Below are positions 52,818 through 59,934 of a DNA stretch of 64,000 bases, in pieces. The notes beneath the pieces are model-generated. The model saw nothing but the letters and a program-made list of their open reading frames with translations, made no database searches and was not told where the DNA came from. Origin of the DNA: Clostridiales bacterium. Its GTDB lineage: Bacteria; Bacillota; Clostridia; Christensenellales; Borkfalkiaceae. The position numbers were made by a program, and so were the translations under genes. The stretch is taken from positions 62,001 to 126,000 of the forward strand of contig SVHH01000003.1 in assembly GCA_015055945.1 (NCBI GenBank), read 5' to 3'. The number at the start of each line of letters is the position of its first letter. The first letter of the stretch is position 1.

Positions 52818-53843
52818 TTATCTCCTATTGAATTGTTTTAAGAACTTAACGTTATTTTCAAACAACGTTCTAATATCAGAAATACCGTATTTAATCATTG
52901 TAATACGTTCAATACCTAAACCGAACGCAAGTCCAGAATATACGTTAGAATCAATTCCGCTCATCTCTAATACGTTTTTGTTTACGATACCAGCGCCAAG
53001 AATTTCAATCCAGCCAGTTCCTTTACAAAGGTTACAGCCCTTACCGTGGCATTTGCAGCACGTTACGTCAACTTCAACACTAGGTTCAGTAAACGGGAAA
53101 TATGACGGTCTAAAACGAGTTTTAGTGTCTTCATCAAACATAATCTTAACGAATTCATCTAAAAGTCCTTTTAAGTCGCACAAAGAAACGCCCTTATCAA
53201 CAACAAGCCCTTCGATTTGATGGAACATCGGAGAGTGTGATGCGTCATCATCGGCACGGTATACCCTACCAGGACTTAAAATCTTAATCGGGGGTTGTTT
53301 TTTCTCCATAGTTCTAACTTGTCCAGGTGAAGTGTGTGGACGAAGAAGAATATTATCGGTTATATAGAAAGTATCTTGCATATCACGCGCGGGGTGATCT
53401 TTAGGGATATTAAGTGCTTGGAAGCAATAGTAATCGGTGTCGATTTCAGGTCCTTCAAACACTTCAAAACCCATGCCGCAAAACGCATCAAATATCTTAT
53501 TTTTAACGATGTTTAACGGATGGATACTGCCGCTTGCTACGGGGCTTGCGGGAATTGTTACGTCTACCTTTTCAGCATCGAACTTTTCTTGAAGTTCTTT
53601 TTCTTTTAATAAAACTTCTTTTTCGTTAAAGAGTTCGCTGATTTCAACTTTTAAGTCGTTAACCATCTTACCAAACGCTGCACGCTGATCAGCGGGAACG
53701 TCTTTCATTCCGCGAAGAAGTGCCGTTACTTCACCACTTTTGCCGACGTATTTTGCTTTAACGTCAAACAAAACCTTGCTTGAAGTAATTGTTTCAAGTT
53801 CGGCTTTTGCTTTTTCTTTCAATTGAACAAACTTTTCTTGCAT
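52818..53843 (-). CDS. pheS: Phenylalanyl-tRNA synthetase alpha subunit
   Basis: The 341-residue subunit carries the class II catalytic core. The start is the ATG 4 nt after GGAGGA; a TTG at 53855 would overlap the ribosome site. It has an N-terminal coiled coil (about 1-80), motif 2 (LRPHTSPGQVRTM, GRVYRADDDASHSPMFHQIEG) and motif 3 (GLAFGLGIERITMIKYGI). A CxCxGxGCxxC-like knuckle (CCKCHGKGCNLCKGTGW) lies at about 262-278. Expression should respond to uncharged tRNA-Phe through the T-box. Confidence 0.97.
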   Translation of the reverse strand: MQEKFVQLKEKAKAELETITSSKVLFDVKAKYVGKSGEVTALLRGMKDVPADQRAAFGKMVNDLKVEISELFNEKEVLLKEKELQEKFDAEKVDVTIPASPVASGSIHPLNIVKNKIFDAFCGMGFEVFEGPEIDTDYYCFQALNIPKDHPARDMQDTFYITDNILLRPHTSPGQVRTMEKKQPPIKILSPGRVYRADDDASHSPMFHQIEGLVVDKGVSLCDLKGLLDEFVKIMFDEDTKTRFRPSYFPFTEPSVEVDVTCCKCHGKGCNLCKGTGWIEILGAGIVNKNVLEMSGIDSNVYSGLAFGLGIERITMIKYGISDIRTLFENNVKFLKQFNRR

Positions 53844-53861
53844 AATTTCCTCCAAAAAAAT

Positions 53862-54087
53862 AAAAACGCCCTAATAAATAGGGCGTTTTAAACGCGTTAC
53901 CACCTAATTCACTTAAAAATATCTTTTAAGCCTCAAAATCTTATAACGGAGATTACCCGATGCAACCTACTATATTTCAGCAGCACAACTCCAAAGTGAA
54001 TCGCGCATACGGCATTGTAAAAAACCTTTCAGCCCACGAGTTTTTCTCTCTTAACCGCCTTCTATACGCTCGTCTTTATCATCGTTT
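53862..54087 (-). promoter_or_regulatory. T-box leader of pheST, specifier UUC (Phe)
   Basis: On the minus strand the leader has Stem I with lower arms AAAG/CTTT and GCGTAT/ATGCGC; the internal loop carries GATTCA, whose TTC is the Phe specifier codon. The antiterminator T-box sequence is TTAGGTGGTAACGCG. The terminator is AAAACGCCCTA / TAGGGCGTTTT (53863-53889) with a T run. Uncharged tRNA-Phe should favour antitermination and pheST expression. Confidence 0.93.
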
Positions 54088-54093
54088 TTAATT

Positions 54094-54122
54094 ATTATAA
54101 TGATTTTCAAGCATAATGTCAA
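54094..54122 (-). promoter_or_regulatory. Perfect-consensus sigma-A promoter of pheST
   Basis: On the minus strand TTGACA (54122-54117), a 17-bp spacer and TATAAT (54099-54094). Transcription should start near 54087, at the T-box 5' end. Confidence 0.88.
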
Positions 54123-54148
54123 GGATTTAATACTCGAATTGGCATTAT

Positions 54149-54814
54149 TCAGTTAAACAATTTTCCATTCAAATACACTTCTGGCACACTTCCCACAAGC
54201 ACGGTTTCACTTATAATAAACGGGGCTGTAAATTCTTGAATTTCATTTTGCAAAAAGGACTCCACTTTTACTTTGCATTTTACCACAACGCTAATCGTAT
54301 GTAAGGTTTGATTTATACCAACCGATTTAAAATTCGACAAAAAATCACACTCAACTGATGATATAAATACAGATTTATAATCAATTTCTTGCCCATAGCC
54401 TTTAAACATATCAAAGCCTAAAAACACTAAAAACGGAATTGGTACACCCTTTTCTAGTCTATTAGATAAATTTTCTTCAGTTTTTGAAACAATTTTTTGA
54501 CTAATTAAATTTACTTTTAAAGCATTAGCACTCATTAAAACTACTTCGCCGCTATTATTTTTTTCTATAAAAACTAAATCATTATAATCAACCCCGTCAT
54601 TTAGCACGCCTAAAATTGCTTCATTAGCACTCAAAGCGCAGTATGTGTTAGTGTAATCGATACAAATTTGGTTTATTTTTTTAACGATAAAGCATTTATA
54701 ATAAGCAACTATGCCGATAATAATAACAAAGCATAAAATTAGCGCGATAACCCCATTTCCTTTACCGCGCTTCTTTCTTTTATAATATATATTTTCTTCA
54801 CAGCAATCTATCAT
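54149..54814 (-). CDS. yunB: Sporulation protein YunB
   Basis: The 221-residue protein has a membrane helix near the N-terminus (about 21-41) after a basic start. Its outer domain has the YunB features EKGVPIPFLVFLGFDMFKGYGQEIDYK and SVGINQTLHTISVVVKCKV. YunB is needed for full spore formation in Bacillus and is made in the mother cell; its biochemical role is not known. It is the last gene of the spoVA operon here, 18 nt after spoVAE. Confidence 0.85.
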   Translation of the reverse strand: MIDCCEENIYYKRKKRGKGNGVIALILCFVIIIGIVAYYKCFIVKKINQICIDYTNTYCALSANEAILGVLNDGVDYNDLVFIEKNNSGEVVLMSANALKVNLISQKIVSKTEENLSNRLEKGVPIPFLVFLGFDMFKGYGQEIDYKSVFISSVECDFLSNFKSVGINQTLHTISVVVKCKVKVESFLQNEIQEFTAPFIISETVLVGSVPEVYLNGKLFN

Positions 54815-54832
54815 ACAAAATTTTATGCTTAA

Positions 54833-55207
54833 CTAATTTCTTTTAGACTTTGATTTAAAAATTAGAGAGAAAAGATAGCCAAAAATTATAGCCGCCGTAA
54901 CGCCCATTGCAGCCGCAGAAAGCCCACCAGTTAATGCGCCAAATAAGCCTTCTTTTGCACCGTCCATAGCGCCTTTAGCAAGTAAATATCCAAATCCACT
55001 TATAGGAACTGTTGCCCCTGCTCCGCCAAAATCAACGATATATTGATATAGTCCAACAGCCTGTAATAAAACGCCCGCTAGAAGAAAATAAACGAGTATT
55101 CTGCCAGACGTAATCTTAGTGTAATTTATCAGTAATTGAGCGATAGTACAGATAATTCCACCTACTAAAAATACTTTCAAATAAGTTGTTAAAATTTCTA
55201 TAACCAT
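54833..55207 (-). CDS. spoVAE: Stage V sporulation protein AE
   Basis: The 124-residue membrane protein has three or four helices and the SpoVAE pattern FLVGGIICTIAQLLINYTKITSGRILVYFL and GGAGATVPISGFGYLLAKGAMDGAKEGLFGAL. With SpoVAC and SpoVAD it forms the channel that moves dipicolinic acid across the inner spore membrane. It lies 2 nt after spoVAD. Confidence 0.95.
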   Translation of the reverse strand: MVIEILTTYLKVFLVGGIICTIAQLLINYTKITSGRILVYFLLAGVLLQAVGLYQYIVDFGGAGATVPISGFGYLLAKGAMDGAKEGLFGALTGGLSAAAMGVTAAIIFGYLFSLIFKSKSKRN

Positions 55208-55209
55208 AA

Positions 55210-56199
55210 TTAACTTTCCACCACCACTAAATGTGCAATTGCGGGTATACTTTCACCTTGCTGAGTTGACGTTGTAGAAAGCAGCGCACCAGTAGCGAGC
55301 AAAAGTATTTTTTTAAACTTCTTTTCCTTTAATCTTTTGTAGATATACGAACTAAATACCAACGCACTGCACCCCGCACCGCTTCCGCCTTGATATTCGT
55401 CTTCACAAATATTATAAACTAATTCGCCACAGTCCACGTGTTGCTTTTCTATATTAAAACCCTTTTCCCAAACTAAATCTTTGAAAATTCTTGAGCCTAA
55501 AGTACCCAAGTCACCAGTAATTATTAAATCATAATCAGATGGCGTTAGCGACGTTTCCATAAAATGAGTGTACAGCGTATCAGCCGCCGCAGGAGCCATT
55601 GCAGCGCCCATATTATTTGCATCAACAACACCATAATCTATAACTTTACCGACCGTTGCTCCAGTAATTTTAGGACCTACGCCATCAGCAGAAACAACCA
55701 CTGCGCCAGCCCCAGTTATAGTCCACTGCGCTTGTGGCGGTCTTGTACAACCTAACTCTAATGGATATCTATATTGTCTTTCTGCTGAAGAAAAATGACT
55801 GCTTGTTGCACAAATTACGTTATTCATATATCCACCGTCAACAAGTGTCGCACCTAAAAGCAAGGCTTCACTAAACGTTGAACAAGCGTTATACACGCCA
55901 AGATATCCACAACTAAAGTTTCTTGCAGCAAACGTTGCGGCAATAATTTGGTTAAGCAAATCACCCGCAATAATCGTGTCGATTTCATCTTCTTTCTTTT
56001 TTGCATGTAATATTGCCGTTTTTATTGCATTAAATAGCATTTTACTCTCTGCCTTTTCAAAAGAATCTTCACCAAACATATCATCGTCAAGTTTCGTTTC
56101 TATAAACTTTGCAATACTACCTTCACTTTCTTTAGGTCCGCCTATTGAACCAGCGCCGATAATTACTGGTTTATTCTTAAAATATATCGTTCTTTTCAT
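55210..56199 (-). CDS. spoVAD: Stage V sporulation protein AD
   Basis: The 329-residue protein has a thiolase-like fold that in Bacillus binds dipicolinic acid. Visible segments are NKPVIIGAGSIGGPKESEG, SCGYLGVYNACSTFSEALLLGATLVDGG, and ITGDLGTLGSRIF. It is the soluble partner of the SpoVA channel. It overlaps spoVAC by one base. Confidence 0.96.
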   Translation of the reverse strand: MKRTIYFKNKPVIIGAGSIGGPKESEGSIAKFIETKLDDDMFGEDSFEKAESKMLFNAIKTAILHAKKKEDEIDTIIAGDLLNQIIAATFAARNFSCGYLGVYNACSTFSEALLLGATLVDGGYMNNVICATSSHFSSAERQYRYPLELGCTRPPQAQWTITGAGAVVVSADGVGPKITGATVGKVIDYGVVDANNMGAAMAPAAADTLYTHFMETSLTPSDYDLIITGDLGTLGSRIFKDLVWEKGFNIEKQHVDCGELVYNICEDEYQGGSGAGCSALVFSSYIYKRLKEKKFKKILLLATGALLSTTSTQQGESIPAIAHLVVVES

Positions 56200-56660
56200 T
56201 AAAATATCCTATACCCTATAAAATACAAAATTCCAACTAAAACGCTACTAGCAACGCCAAACACTATAATAGGTCCAGCAACCGTAAACATTTTAGCCGC
56301 TGTCCCGTAAATATAACCTTCAGTTTTAAATTCAACGGCTGGCGAAACAACTGAGTTTGCAAAACCAGTAATAGGCACAATAGAGCCACCGCCAGCGTAC
56401 TTACCAATTCTATCGTAAACGCCAAGCCCAGTAAGAAACGCACCTAAAAATATCATAATCATAGAAACGTAACCTGATAATTCATCACCCGTAATATTTA
56501 ATCCAAGTTCTAGAATAAATCTAAAGGTCTGACCTATCATACAAATAACACCACCAACCCAAAACGCGTGAAATAGCGTTCTTTTTTGATTTGTTTTTGG
56601 CGATATAGCCTTTACGTATTCTAAATAATTTTTATTAACGCAATCTTCAGACGTTTTCAT
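56199..56660 (-). CDS. spoVAC: Stage V sporulation protein AC
   Basis: The 153-residue membrane protein resembles SpoVAE, with FWVGGVICMIGQTFRF, an IMIFLGAFLTGLGVYDRIGKYAGGGSIVPITGFANSV segment and a C-terminal helix. In Bacillus it is a mechanosensitive pore of the DPA channel. A strong AAGGAG precedes ATG. A candidate forespore promoter lies upstream. spoVAA, AB and AF are absent, as in other Clostridia. Confidence 0.95.
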   Translation of the reverse strand: MKTSEDCVNKNYLEYVKAISPKTNQKRTLFHAFWVGGVICMIGQTFRFILELGLNITGDELSGYVSMIMIFLGAFLTGLGVYDRIGKYAGGGSIVPITGFANSVVSPAVEFKTEGYIYGTAAKMFTVAGPIIVFGVASSVLVGILYFIGYRIF

Positions 56661-56748
56661 TTTTGCTCTCCTTTTTTATAAAAGGTTTAATTAAAACTTC
56701 TTTTTCATCAATAGGTTTTAAGTATTCAAAAGTCTTAATATTTCTCAT
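56661..56748 (-). other. Possible 33-codon reading frame overlapping the spoVAC start
   Basis: A frame from ATG at 56748 (MRNIKTFEYLKPIDEKEV..) runs into the spoVAC start region. It has no ribosome site and no recognised homologue. Its ATG coincides with the start expected from the candidate forespore promoter. It could be a leader peptide or chance. Confidence 0.2.
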
Positions 56749-56753
56749 AAAAA

Positions 56754-56783
56754 TAATTTGAGCATAAAGAAAAAGTTTTATTC
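56754..56783 (-). promoter_or_regulatory. Candidate forespore promoter of spoVAC-D-E-yunB
   Basis: On the minus strand GAATA (56783-56779), an 18-bp spacer and CAAATTA (56760-56754) resemble GNATA / CATNNTA with one mismatch in the -10. In Bacillus the spoVA operon is a SigG operon. Confidence 0.4.
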
Positions 56784-56787
56784 TAAA

Positions 56788-56816
56788 AATAAAAAAACGA
56801 CTAATATTTTAGCCGT
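56788..56816 (-). terminator. Terminator overlapping the end of sigF
   Basis: On the minus strand ACGGCTAA and TTAGTCGT form a stem with loop AATA, followed by a T-rich run. The hairpin includes the last codons and stop of sigF. Confidence 0.75.
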
Positions 56817-57517
56817 ATTTTTTCAAAAATTTTACTCTCTAACCGAGATACTTGCACTTGCGACACACCTAAACTCTCCGCAACTTCACTCTGCGTCCTA
56901 TCCCTAAAAAACCTCAGTATTATAATCTTTTTTTCGCGTTCGTTTAGGTCTGATATAATGCTATTTAAATGTATTCTATTAAGTATTGTTTCTTCTCCAA
57001 ACTCGCTTGGGATTTTATCTATCAATTCTTGCCCGTCATCTTGGTCGTCAAACTTGTCAAAAATTGATAAAGGCATCTTTGCGCTATCTAGTGCAACCAC
57101 CACTTCTTCACAATCTATATTAAATTCCTTAGCAATCGTTTCAATTGATGGCGCATCACTATGTTTAGAAGTAAATTCATCAACAAAACGGTTGATTTTA
57201 TTAGCCAAAATCTTTAACGCTCTTGATACTTTAATAGCACCATTATCGCGCATATAACGCTTTATTTCGCCTATAATCATTGGCACGCAGTAGGTTGAAA
57301 ACTTTACGTCAAAACTCTCGTTAAAGTTGTTTACTGCTTTAACAAAGCCAATACACGCAATTTGATATAAATCTTCATACTCTACGCCTTTATCTTTAAA
57401 ACGTCTAATTATGCTCCTAATTAGCGGAGAATTTTCCTTAAATAACGTATCTTTTGCAGTTTCGTCGCCGTTTTTAGCCCTTCTTAAGTAATCAAGTAAC
57501 TGCTCTTGACTCAACAT
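56801..57517 (-). CDS. sigF: RNA polymerase sporulation sigma factor F
   Basis: The 238-residue sigma-70 family factor starts forespore transcription. Region 2 has the segment SPLIRSIIRRFKDKGVEYEDLYQIACIGFVKAVNNFNESFDVKFSTYCVPMIIGEIKR, region 3 GAIKVSRALK, and region 4 KIIILRFFRDRTQSEVAESLGVSQVQVSRLE. It is the third gene of spoIIAA-AB-AC; the anti-sigma factor SpoIIAB is directly upstream. Recognition of SigF rather than SigG rests on this context. Confidence 0.96.
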   Translation of the reverse strand: MLSQEQLLDYLRRAKNGDETAKDTLFKENSPLIRSIIRRFKDKGVEYEDLYQIACIGFVKAVNNFNESFDVKFSTYCVPMIIGEIKRYMRDNGAIKVSRALKILANKINRFVDEFTSKHSDAPSIETIAKEFNIDCEEVVVALDSAKMPLSIFDKFDDQDDGQELIDKIPSEFGEETILNRIHLNSIISDLNEREKKIIILRFFRDRTQSEVAESLGVSQVQVSRLESKIFEKIRLKY

Positions 57518-57527
57518 AACAACCTTA

Positions 57528-57956
57528 TTAAATAGAGTTTATAATTTTTTTCATATAAACTTTTGTCCCTTCCCCAACTTTTGATTCAACAAATACTTCA
57601 TCCATAAAACTTTCCATTATTGTAAAACCCATACCAGATCTTTCGTCTTCTGATTTTGTTGTAAAGAAAGGTTCTAAAGCCTTAGGTATATTTTCTATCC
57701 CAACTCCTTCATCAAAAATGTTTATATGTAAAGTGTCGCCAGAAATTATAGCCTCTAACGTAATTTCGCCCTTTTTATCGGGATATCCGTGAACAATTGA
57801 ATTTGTTACCGCTTCGCTAACCGCAGTTTTTATATCGGATATTTGTGAAAGCGTTGGGTTTAATTGCAAGGCGAAGCAAGAGATTGTGCTGCGCGCAAAC
57901 GCTTCGTTTTCTGAACGAGATAAAAACGTAAGTTTCATTTTATTTGTAATTTCCAT
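57528..57956 (-). CDS. spoIIAB: Anti-sigma F factor SpoIIAB
   Basis: The start is the ATG after AAAGGAG; the frame is open 23 codons further into spoIIAA. The 142-residue GHKL kinase binds SigF and phosphorylates SpoIIAA. Its ATP site has the N-box KTAVSEAVTNSIVHGYP, G1 box NIFDEGVGIE and G2 box SGMGFTIMESFMDEV. It is 10 nt after spoIIAA. Confidence 0.95.
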   Translation of the reverse strand: MEITNKMKLTFLSRSENEAFARSTISCFALQLNPTLSQISDIKTAVSEAVTNSIVHGYPDKKGEITLEAIISGDTLHINIFDEGVGIENIPKALEPFFTTKSEDERSGMGFTIMESFMDEVFVESKVGEGTKVYMKKIINSI

Positions 57957-57966
57957 ATTTTCTCCT

Positions 57967-58275
57967 TTAATATTTAGGCATAATTTTATAAAGCCCAGCA
58001 AGTTGAATAACCTTTTCGGCAGCAACTGACGCGCCTGATATATATAATGGTATATTAAAATTTTTTAGTTTTTTATATCTTCCAATTAACAGCCCTATCC
58101 CAGTACTATCCATAAACGATAGCCCCGATAAGTCAAAAATAACACTCTTTACGTTAAGGTTATCAAGCAACAATTTATCTAATATATTTTTAGCGTTTGA
58201 AGCAGTACACTCATCAAGTTCGCCATATATGTATATAGACAACGCGCCGTTCCCCTTTTTATACTTAATTTCCAT
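57967..58275 (-). CDS. spoIIAA: Anti-anti-sigma factor SpoIIAA
   Basis: The 102-residue STAS protein frees SigF by binding SpoIIAB when unphosphorylated. The phosphorylation site serine lies in the conserved FMDSTGIGLLIGRYK, and GELDECTAS is typical of the family. GGAGGG precedes ATG. I found no clear SigH promoter in the A/T-rich upstream region. Confidence 0.95.
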   Translation of the reverse strand: MEIKYKKGNGALSIYIYGELDECTASNAKNILDKLLLDNLNVKSVIFDLSGLSFMDSTGIGLLIGRYKKLKNFNIPLYISGASVAAEKVIQLAGLYKIMPKY

Positions 58276-58426
58276 ACGCCCTCCATAATTTGTAATTACG
58301 ATATCACTAAAGTCAAAAAAAATATTGTAACTAATTGTTATTTCGTTGTTTTTTTTGACAAAAAGAGTTTAAGTAAAAAAAATTAAAAAATATTAGAAAA
58401 AATTTGAAAAAACTGCTTAAAAATTG
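58276..58426. other. Non-coding A/T-rich divergent region between spoIIAA and the tRNA operon
   Basis: About 150 bp, with no gene seen. A weak TTGACT-16-TACAAA lies on the minus strand near 58289-58316, but transcription would start on the spoIIAA ribosome site, so it is doubtful. Confidence 0.5.
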
Positions 58427-58453
58427 TTGACTTTATTTTGATTTTATTATAAT
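58427..58453 (+). promoter_or_regulatory. Promoter of the tRNA operon
   Basis: TTGACT (58427-58432) and TATAAT (58448-58453), with a short 15-bp spacer. TTGTTG at 58424-58429 with 18 bp is the alternative -35. The first tRNA starts 22 bp later. Confidence 0.55.
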
Positions 58454-58475
58454 ATATTAAAGCGTCGTGAGTGAG

Positions 58476-58551
58476 CGGGGTGTAGCGCAGTTGGTAGCGC
58501 ACGTGCTTTGGGAGCATGGGGTCGGGAGTTCGAGTCTCTTCACCCCGACCA
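58476..58551 (+). tRNA. tRNA-Pro (anticodon TGG)
   Basis: Acceptor CGGGGTG/CACCCCG, anticodon stem CGTGC/GCATG with loop TTTGGGA (anticodon TGG), T loop TTCGAGT, genomic CCA. It is the first gene of a six-tRNA operon. Confidence 0.95.
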
Positions 58552-58585
58552 TTACTTGCATTACACTAAAGATCATACGTTTTAA

Positions 58586-58662
58586 GGGCCTTTAGCTCAG
58601 TAGGTTAGAGCGGTCGGCTCATAACCGATTGGTCCGCGGTTCGAGTCCGTGAAGGCCCACCA
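58586..58662 (+). tRNA. tRNA with CAT anticodon, probably Ile2 (lysidine type)
   Basis: Acceptor GGGCCTT/AAGGCCC, anticodon loop CTCATAA (CAT), T loop TTCGAGT and genomic CCA. The GGxCCTTTAGCTCAGT start and GGCTCATAACC anticodon arm closely resemble Bacillus tRNA-Ile2, whose C34 is changed to lysidine by TilS to read AUA. An elongator tRNA-Met cannot be excluded without alignment; it lacks initiator features. Confidence 0.9.
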
Positions 58663-58684
58663 CATACCTTAAAACTTAAAATTT

Positions 58685-58761
58685 GGCCCGGTAGTACAGA
58701 TGGTTAGTACGCCAGCCTGTCACGCTGGAGGTCGAGGGTTCGAGCCCCTTCCGGGTCGCCA
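58685..58761 (+). tRNA. tRNA-Asp (anticodon GTC)
   Basis: Acceptor GGCCCGG/CCGGGTC (one G-T pair), anticodon stem CCAGC/GCTGG with loop CTGTCAC (GTC), discriminator G and genomic CCA. Confidence 0.95.
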
Positions 58762-58762
58762 A

Positions 58763-58797
58763 ATGAAAATGCTTGTAAGTTTTACAAGCATTTTCAT
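58763..58797. repeat. Perfect 16-bp inverted repeat inside the tRNA operon
   Basis: ATGAAAATGCTTGTAA (58763-58778) and TTACAAGCATTTTCAT (58782-58797) flank GTT, between tRNA-Asp and tRNA-Phe. The RNA would form a long hairpin without a T run, so a processing or attenuation role is more likely than full termination. Confidence 0.7.
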
Positions 58798-58809
58798 AAA
58801 AACTTGTAT

Positions 58810-58885
58810 GCCTCGGTAGCTCAGTAGGTAGAGCAAGGGACTGAAAATCCCTGTGTCGGTGGTTCGATTCCGCCCCGAGGCACCA
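58810..58885 (+). tRNA. tRNA-Phe (anticodon GAA)
   Basis: Acceptor GCCTCGG/CCGAGGC, anticodon stem AGGGA/TCCCT with loop CTGAAAA (GAA), T loop TTCGATT, genomic CCA. This is the tRNA sensed by the pheST T-box. Confidence 0.96.
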
Positions 58886-58903
58886 AGTTAAAAATTACAC
58901 TTT

Positions 58904-58979
58904 GCTGGTGTAGCTCAACTGGCAGAGCAGCTGATTTGTAATCAGCAGGTTGCGGGTTCGATTCCAGTCACCAGCTCCA
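58904..58979 (+). tRNA. tRNA-Thr (anticodon TGT)
   Basis: Acceptor GCTGGTG/CACCAGC, anticodon stem GCTGA/TCAGC with loop TTTGTAA (TGT), T loop TTCGATT, genomic CCA. Confidence 0.95.
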
Positions 58980-59008
58980 ATCGTATCCCCTTTCAATTTC
59001 ATATATTC

Positions 59009-59093
59009 GGGAAGGTTCCAGAGTGGCCAAATGGAACAGACTGTAAATCTGTCGTCAGTGACTTCGGTGGTTCGAATCCACCCCTTCCCACCA
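59009..59093 (+). tRNA. tRNA-Tyr (anticodon GTA)
   Basis: 85-nt class II tRNA with acceptor GGGAAGG/CCTTCCC, anticodon loop CTGTAAA (GTA), a long variable arm (GTCAGTGACTTC region) and genomic CCA. It is the last gene of the operon. Confidence 0.95.
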
Positions 59094-59096
59094 ATA

Positions 59097-59129
59097 AAAA
59101 CACTTACTAGTTAAAGTAAGTGTTTTTTT
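59097..59129 (+). terminator. Terminator of the tRNA operon
   Basis: AAACACTTACT and AGTAAGTGTTT form an 11-bp stem with loop AGTTAA, then a run of T. Confidence 0.9.
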
Positions 59130-59205
59130 ATTATTATGTAAATAATTATTTTGTTTTTTTAATTTTTTATGTTAAAATATTGTTATAAATAAACGAGGTG
59201 AAATT

Positions 59206-59934
59206 TTGGGGCTAGAATATTTTGAAGAAAGGGGTGCTTGCGGATTATTTAACGTTGAGCATCTAATATCTATTATTTGTTTTTTCATTTTGATAATCTT
59301 AGGACTATTTGCATCTAGGAAAATGACCGAAAATGGATACAAAATTTGCCATATTTTAGTCGCTTTACTGACTACAATTTTTGAAATTGTAAAAATAGCA
59401 TTAAAACTAAGCGCTGGACGCGGACCTGATGATTGGTTACCCCTTTATTATTGCAGTTTATTTCTTTTTGCAATTTGGCTATCTTTACTTAAAAACAAAA
59501 CACTAAGCATAATAGGTTATTCTTATATAACCATAGGCGGAATTTTGGCTGGAACGTTATTCACATTTTACCCATCAACTTCGCTTGGAATGTATCCCTT
59601 CTTTCACCCATCGTGTTTTCATAGTTTTTTCTACCATTTAACCATGGTTTATTTTGGATTACTAACGATAATAAAAAATAAATACGTTCCAAGCCCAAAA
59701 CATTTTATTCACTATTTTTTATTCATAATAATTGCGTGTATACCGTCGTACTTTTTTAACGAATGGCTTGGTAGCAACTGCATGTTTTTGCACAACGCTT
59801 TCGGGCTACCCATATTAAACGACATATTAAAATTTTCACACCCATTATATATGATAGTGATTATAATTGCCCAAACTTTTGGAATTTACTGGATTAGTTA
59901 TGGTATTTATTATTTAATAAGGAGACGAAAATGA
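59206..59934 (+). CDS. TMEM164/YwaF-family membrane protein, copy 1
   Basis: The 242-residue protein starts at TTG after GAGGTG. It has about seven membrane helices. It contains LPLYYCSLFLFAIW and CFHSFFYHLTMVYFG, the conserved blocks of the YwaF/TMEM164 family; in animals TMEM164 is an acyltransferase acting through a cysteine, in bacteria the role is unknown. The next gene is a paralogue and overlaps by 4 nt (ATGA). The pair stands alone between two terminators. Confidence 0.8.
   Translation: MGLEYFEERGACGLFNVEHLISIICFFILIILGLFASRKMTENGYKICHILVALLTTIFEIVKIALKLSAGRGPDDWLPLYYCSLFLFAIWLSLLKNKTLSIIGYSYITIGGILAGTLFTFYPSTSLGMYPFFHPSCFHSFFYHLTMVYFGLLTIIKNKYVPSPKHFIHYFLFIIIACIPSYFFNEWLGSNCMFLHNAFGLPILNDILKFSHPLYMIVIIIAQTFGIYWISYGIYYLIRRRK

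Noticed and set aside
52828..53220. 130-codon plus-strand frame inside pheS
   Set aside because: It lies opposite the conserved PheS catalytic core and is a by-product of its codon use.
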